Shown here piece by piece: positions 13,741 through 16,141 of a DNA stretch of 16,141 nucleotides (within the stretch, counting starts at the first letter, position 1; each line of letters starts with the position of its first letter). The notes beneath the pieces were generated by a model. It ran no database searches, had not been told where the DNA came from, and saw only the letters and a list, made by a program, of their open reading frames with translations. The stretch spans positions 1 to 16,141 of the forward strand of contig JAIXUZ010000247.1 in assembly GCA_027483285.1 (NCBI GenBank), in the 5' to 3' direction. This DNA comes from Bacteroidota bacterium. GTDB lineage: Bacteria > Bacteroidota > Bacteroidia > CAMBQF01. Both the position numbers and the translations under genes were made by a program.

Positions 13741-15372
13741 TTAGGTTTGAATTACACCAACATTATAAGGGCGAAGAATAGGCGCGTTATCTGCCGCTTC
13801 AATACCCATCGATATCCACTTACGGGTATCCAGTGGGTTTATAATAGCATCAACCCAAAGGCGCGATGCGGCATAGTATGGCGATGTTGACTTCTCGTAG
13901 CTGTCGGTAATTTTCTTCAACAAAGCAGCTTCGTCTTCTTTGGTAATCTCTTCTTTCCCTTTTGCTTTGAGGCTGGCAACTTCTATTTGTAAAAGTACTT
14001 TAGCCGCTTGCGCGCCACCCATTACCGCTATTTGTGCACTTGGCCACGCCAGCATAAAGCGGGGATCGTAAGCCTTGCCGCACATGGCATAGTTACCCGC
14101 GCCATAAGAGTTGCCCATAACAACGGTAAACTTAGGTACCACAGAGTTTGCCATGGCGTTAACCATTTTGGCGCCATCTTTAATAATACCGCCATGTTCA
14201 GATCGTGAACCAACCATAAAGCCGGTTACATCTTGTAAAAACACCAATGGTATTTTCTTCTGGTTACAGTTCATAATAAAGCGGGCGGCTTTATCGGCAC
14301 TGTCAGAGTATATAACCCCGCCAAACTGCATCTCGCCTTTTTTGCTTTTAACCACCTTACGTTGGTTAGCTACAATACCCACGGCCCAACCGTCAATACG
14401 GCCCAGGCCGCAAATAATAGATTGCCCGTATTTCTCTTTATACTCCTCAAACTCCGACCCATCAACCATACGCTTAATAACTTCCATTACGTCGTATTGC
14501 TTGTCGCGTGTTTCAGGTAATATGCCCATAATCTCTTTTTCGTCAAGCTTAGGGGCTACCGGTTTTTTACGGTCAAAGCCGGCTTTGTTTTCATGCCCTA
14601 CCTTATCCATTATGTTGCGGATGCGGGTTAGGCAATCTTTATCGTCTTTGCATTTATAATCGGTAACGCCCGAGATTTCACTGTGCGTGGTAGCGCCACC
14701 TAACGTCTCGTTATCAATATCCTCGCCAATGGCGGCCTTAACCAAGTAAGACCCTGCCAGGAAAATAGAACCGGTTTTTTCCACTATCATAGCTTCATCG
14801 CTCATAATAGGCAGGTAAGCCCCACCAGCAACACAGCTACCCATAATCGCCGATATCTGCAATATTCCTTGGCTGCTCATTACCGCGTTGTTGCGAAAAA
14901 TTCGGCCAAAGTGTTCTTTGTCGGCAAATATCTCCTCTTGCAATGGCAGGTAAACCCCGGCGCTATCTACCAGGTAGATAATTGGCAAACGGTTTTCCAT
15001 AGCAATTTCCTGTGCACGTAGGTTCTTTTTAGCGGTAATAGGAAACCATGCACCGGCTTTCACCGTGGCATCGTTAGCTACAATTACACACTGGCGGCCA
15101 CTAACATAGCCTATAACTACAACTACGCCGCCAGATGGGCAACCACCGTGTTCGGCATACATCTCATCTCCAACAAGGGCGCCAATCTCAATGGTCTTGC
15201 TATCCTTGTCAATCAAAAAAGCTATACGCTCCCGGGCCGATAATTTGCCTTTTTCATGCTGTTTGGCAATGGCCTTTTTTCCACCACCTTCATACACCTT
15301 TGTTAGCTTGCCTTCCAGCTTGCTTACTAGCAACTTATTGGTATCCTCGTTGCGATTAAATTCGAGGTTCAT
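13741..15372 (-). CDS. Acyl-CoA carboxylase carboxyltransferase (beta) subunit, methylcrotonyl-CoA type
   Basis: Cytosolic carboxyltransferase subunit of a biotin-dependent acyl-CoA carboxylase. It moves CO2 from carboxybiotin to an acyl-CoA, most likely 3-methylcrotonyl-CoA in leucine breakdown. Both crotonase-like halves are present. The N-half has HGGCPSGGVVVVIGYVSGR (75-93), the oxyanion segment GSCVAGGAYLPIMSDE (178-193) and LGGATTHSEISGV (224-236). The C-half has FLQDVTGFMVG, then GNSYGAGNYAMCGKAYDPRF and WPSAQIAVMGGAQAA. The GAGNYAMCGKAY wording matches MCC beta chains rather than propionyl-CoA carboxylase, whose equivalent is a GGAYDVMSS-like segment. At 543 residues it is full length. 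No biotin carboxylase or biotin carrier gene lies in the window. An exact TAnnTTTG box lies upstream. Geranyl-CoA or another branched acyl-CoA remains possible. Confidence 0.93.
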   Translation of the reverse strand: MNLEFNRNEDTNKLLVSKLEGKLTKVYEGGGKKAIAKQHEKGKLSARERIAFLIDKDSKTIEIGALVGDEMYAEHGGCPSGGVVVVIGYVSGRQCVIVANDATVKAGAWFPITAKKNLRAQEIAMENRLPIIYLVDSAGVYLPLQEEIFADKEHFGRIFRNNAVMSSQGILQISAIMGSCVAGGAYLPIMSDEAMIVEKTGSIFLAGSYLVKAAIGEDIDNETLGGATTHSEISGVTDYKCKDDKDCLTRIRNIMDKVGHENKAGFDRKKPVAPKLDEKEIMGILPETRDKQYDVMEVIKRMVDGSEFEEYKEKYGQSIICGLGRIDGWAVGIVANQRKVVKSKKGEMQFGGVIYSDSADKAARFIMNCNQKKIPLVFLQDVTGFMVGSRSEHGGIIKDGAKMVNAMANSVVPKFTVVMGNSYGAGNYAMCGKAYDPRFMLAWPSAQIAVMGGAQAAKVLLQIEVASLKAKGKEEITKEDEAALLKKITDSYEKSTSPYYAASRLWVDAIINPLDTRKWISMGIEAADNAPILRPYNVGVIQT

Positions 15373-15392
15373 AATATCTGTTATTTAAGCGG

Positions 15393-15400
15393 CAAATATA
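15393..15400 (-). promoter_or_regulatory. Bacteroidota -7 box for the carboxylase gene
   Basis: On the minus strand this reads TATATTTG, an exact TAnnTTTG match, 21 bases before the ATG at 15372. A TTG triplet upstream (15427-15429 complement) is spaced too widely to be a convincing -33 element. Confidence 0.55.
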
Positions 15401-15497
15401 GGTAAAAGCCCCTCTCTTTTAGCTTTCAATTTTACTTCCCTATCCATTCAAGTAATCAGCAGATAATATAATCCTATAATCATGGTCAAGACATTGT

Positions 15498-15505
15498 TAC
15501 CTTTG
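15498..15505 (+). promoter_or_regulatory. Bacteroidota -7 box immediately before hemW
   Basis: TACCTTTG matches TAnnTTTG exactly and is the same octamer as the slyD box. Only four bases separate it from the hemW ATG at 15510. If it is used, transcription would start at or very near the start codon, giving a leaderless or nearly leaderless mRNA. No good -33 element is visible, so chance remains possible. Confidence 0.45.
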
Positions 15506-15509
15506 CTGC

Positions 15510-16141
15510 ATGGCAGGCATTTACATACATATACCTTTTTGCAGGCAGGCCTGTCATTATTGCGATTTTCATTTCTCAACCACCCTTAACTTAAAAGGCC
15601 AACTGGTGGAGGCTATTAATACTGAAGCTACTCTCCGCAAAGATTACCTTAAGGGCGACAGCATATCTACTTTATACTTTGGCGGCGGCACCCCATCTTT
15701 GTTAACCAAGGCTGAGTTAAGTTCTATTATTGATACGGTCCGTTCATTACATACTATTGAAGAGGGGGCTGAAATTACCCTCGAAGCCAATCCCGATGAC
15801 CTAACTCTTGAAAAATTATATGAGTTAAAAGCGTTAGGTGTAAATCGATTAAGTATTGGAATCCAATCGTTTATAGAGCAGGATTTGCGATTTATGAACC
15901 GTGCCCACAATGCCCAACAGGCTGCTGATTGTGTTAAACTGGCACAGATGGCTGGTTTTAATAACATAAGCATCGACCTTATTTACGGTACCCAAACCTT
16001 AGATGATTTGGACTGGATGGAAAATGTTGAAAAGGCCATTGCATTGGGTGTTCAGCATATTTCGGCCTATGCATTAACTGTAGAGCCCCGTACTGCCCTT
16101 AGTAAAATGATAGCTACAGGTAAAGTTGCCCCTGCTAACGA
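15510..16141 (+). CDS. hemW: HemW-type radical SAM protein (coproporphyrinogen III oxidase-like), 5' part
   Basis: The reading frame is open from ATG 15510 to the window edge, giving about 210 residues of a family usually 370-390 long, so the 3' part is missing. HemW binds heme and is thought to act as a heme chaperone; it is homologous to the HemN oxidase. The start MAGIYIHIPF fits the family exactly. The radical SAM cluster motif CxxxCxxC is C11, C15 and C18 (CRQACHYCDFHF). YFGGGTPSLL (about 55-64) is the glycine-rich SAM-binding segment. EITLEANPDDLT, RLSIGIQSF and ISIDLIYGTQT follow in the expected order. No frameshift or stop interrupts it. It diverges from the carboxylase across a 137-base gap holding one -7 box for each direction. 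HemN itself is less likely because the N-terminus is short, as in HemW. Confidence 0.93.
   Translation, partial: MAGIYIHIPFCRQACHYCDFHFSTTLNLKGQLVEAINTEATLRKDYLKGDSISTLYFGGGTPSLLTKAELSSIIDTVRSLHTIEEGAEITLEANPDDLTLEKLYELKALGVNRLSIGIQSFIEQDLRFMNRAHNAQQAADCVKLAQMAGFNNISIDLIYGTQTLDDLDWMENVEKAIALGVQHISAYALTVEPRTALSKMIATGKVAPAN

Noticed and set aside
14111..14659. A 182-codon plus-strand open frame inside the carboxyltransferase gene
   Set aside because: It is antisense to a fully conserved enzyme and is a by-product of that gene's codon bias.
15541..15556. Near-palindromic GCAGGCAGGCCTG within early hemW
   Set aside because: It encodes the conserved CRQAC cluster motif, so coding constraint explains it.

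Overview
The window looks like chromosomal DNA from a member of the Bacteroidota. Three exact copies of the phylum's TAnnTTTG -7 promoter box are visible, Shine-Dalgarno sites are weak or absent, and signal peptides end in Ala-Gln or Ser-Gln. The gene families also fit: a secreted M1 peptidase, a four-helix-bundle (S23/IVP) cassette, a short QueG, and a HemW beginning with a typical MAGIYIHIP start. Chitinophagia or Sphingobacteriia are plausible, but I cannot fix the genus. Every gap between genes is under 300 bases. I see no tRNA, rRNA, CRISPR array or transposase gene.

Layout. Positions 4-2697 (+) hold a zinc-type cation diffusion facilitator, a DppB-like ABC permease starting with TTG, and an unrecognised 203-residue protein one base after the permease. 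A strong bidirectional terminator (2720-2756) separates these from a SlyD-type prolyl isomerase on the minus strand. Positions 3386-9491 (+) form a secreted-hydrolase region: an M1 metallopeptidase, a REP-like double hairpin, then two tandem paralogous acylases of the penicillin acylase/PvdQ type. A 79-residue protein (9586-9825) ends three bases from the end of queG, which runs the other way. From 15372 back to 9829 five genes lie on the minus strand: a methylcrotonyl-CoA-type carboxyltransferase, the four-helix-bundle protein, a GT-B glycosyltransferase, a secreted TPR protein and queG. The 5' part of hemW diverges from the carboxylase and runs off the right edge.

How the genes work together. 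The clearest functional unit is 3386-9491: three exported enzymes that cut amide or peptide bonds, plausibly processing N-acylated peptides, lactones or amino acids in the periplasm. The TPR gene and queG are one base apart and probably co-translated. The other neighbours are housekeeping genes (SlyD, QueG, HemW, acyl-CoA carboxylase) with no obvious shared pathway.

The most unusual structure is a short AT-rich repeat built on GAATTCTGCATT-like words. Two copies form a perfect 20-base inverted repeat bracketing the four-helix-bundle gene and filling the whole space between its neighbours. A third, related copy 12 kb away abuts the TTG start of the ABC permease. This looks like a small non-autonomous mobile cassette and its solo footprint. 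It also explains why the glycosyltransferase start is easily miscalled. I found no other strong candidate for an undescribed system.
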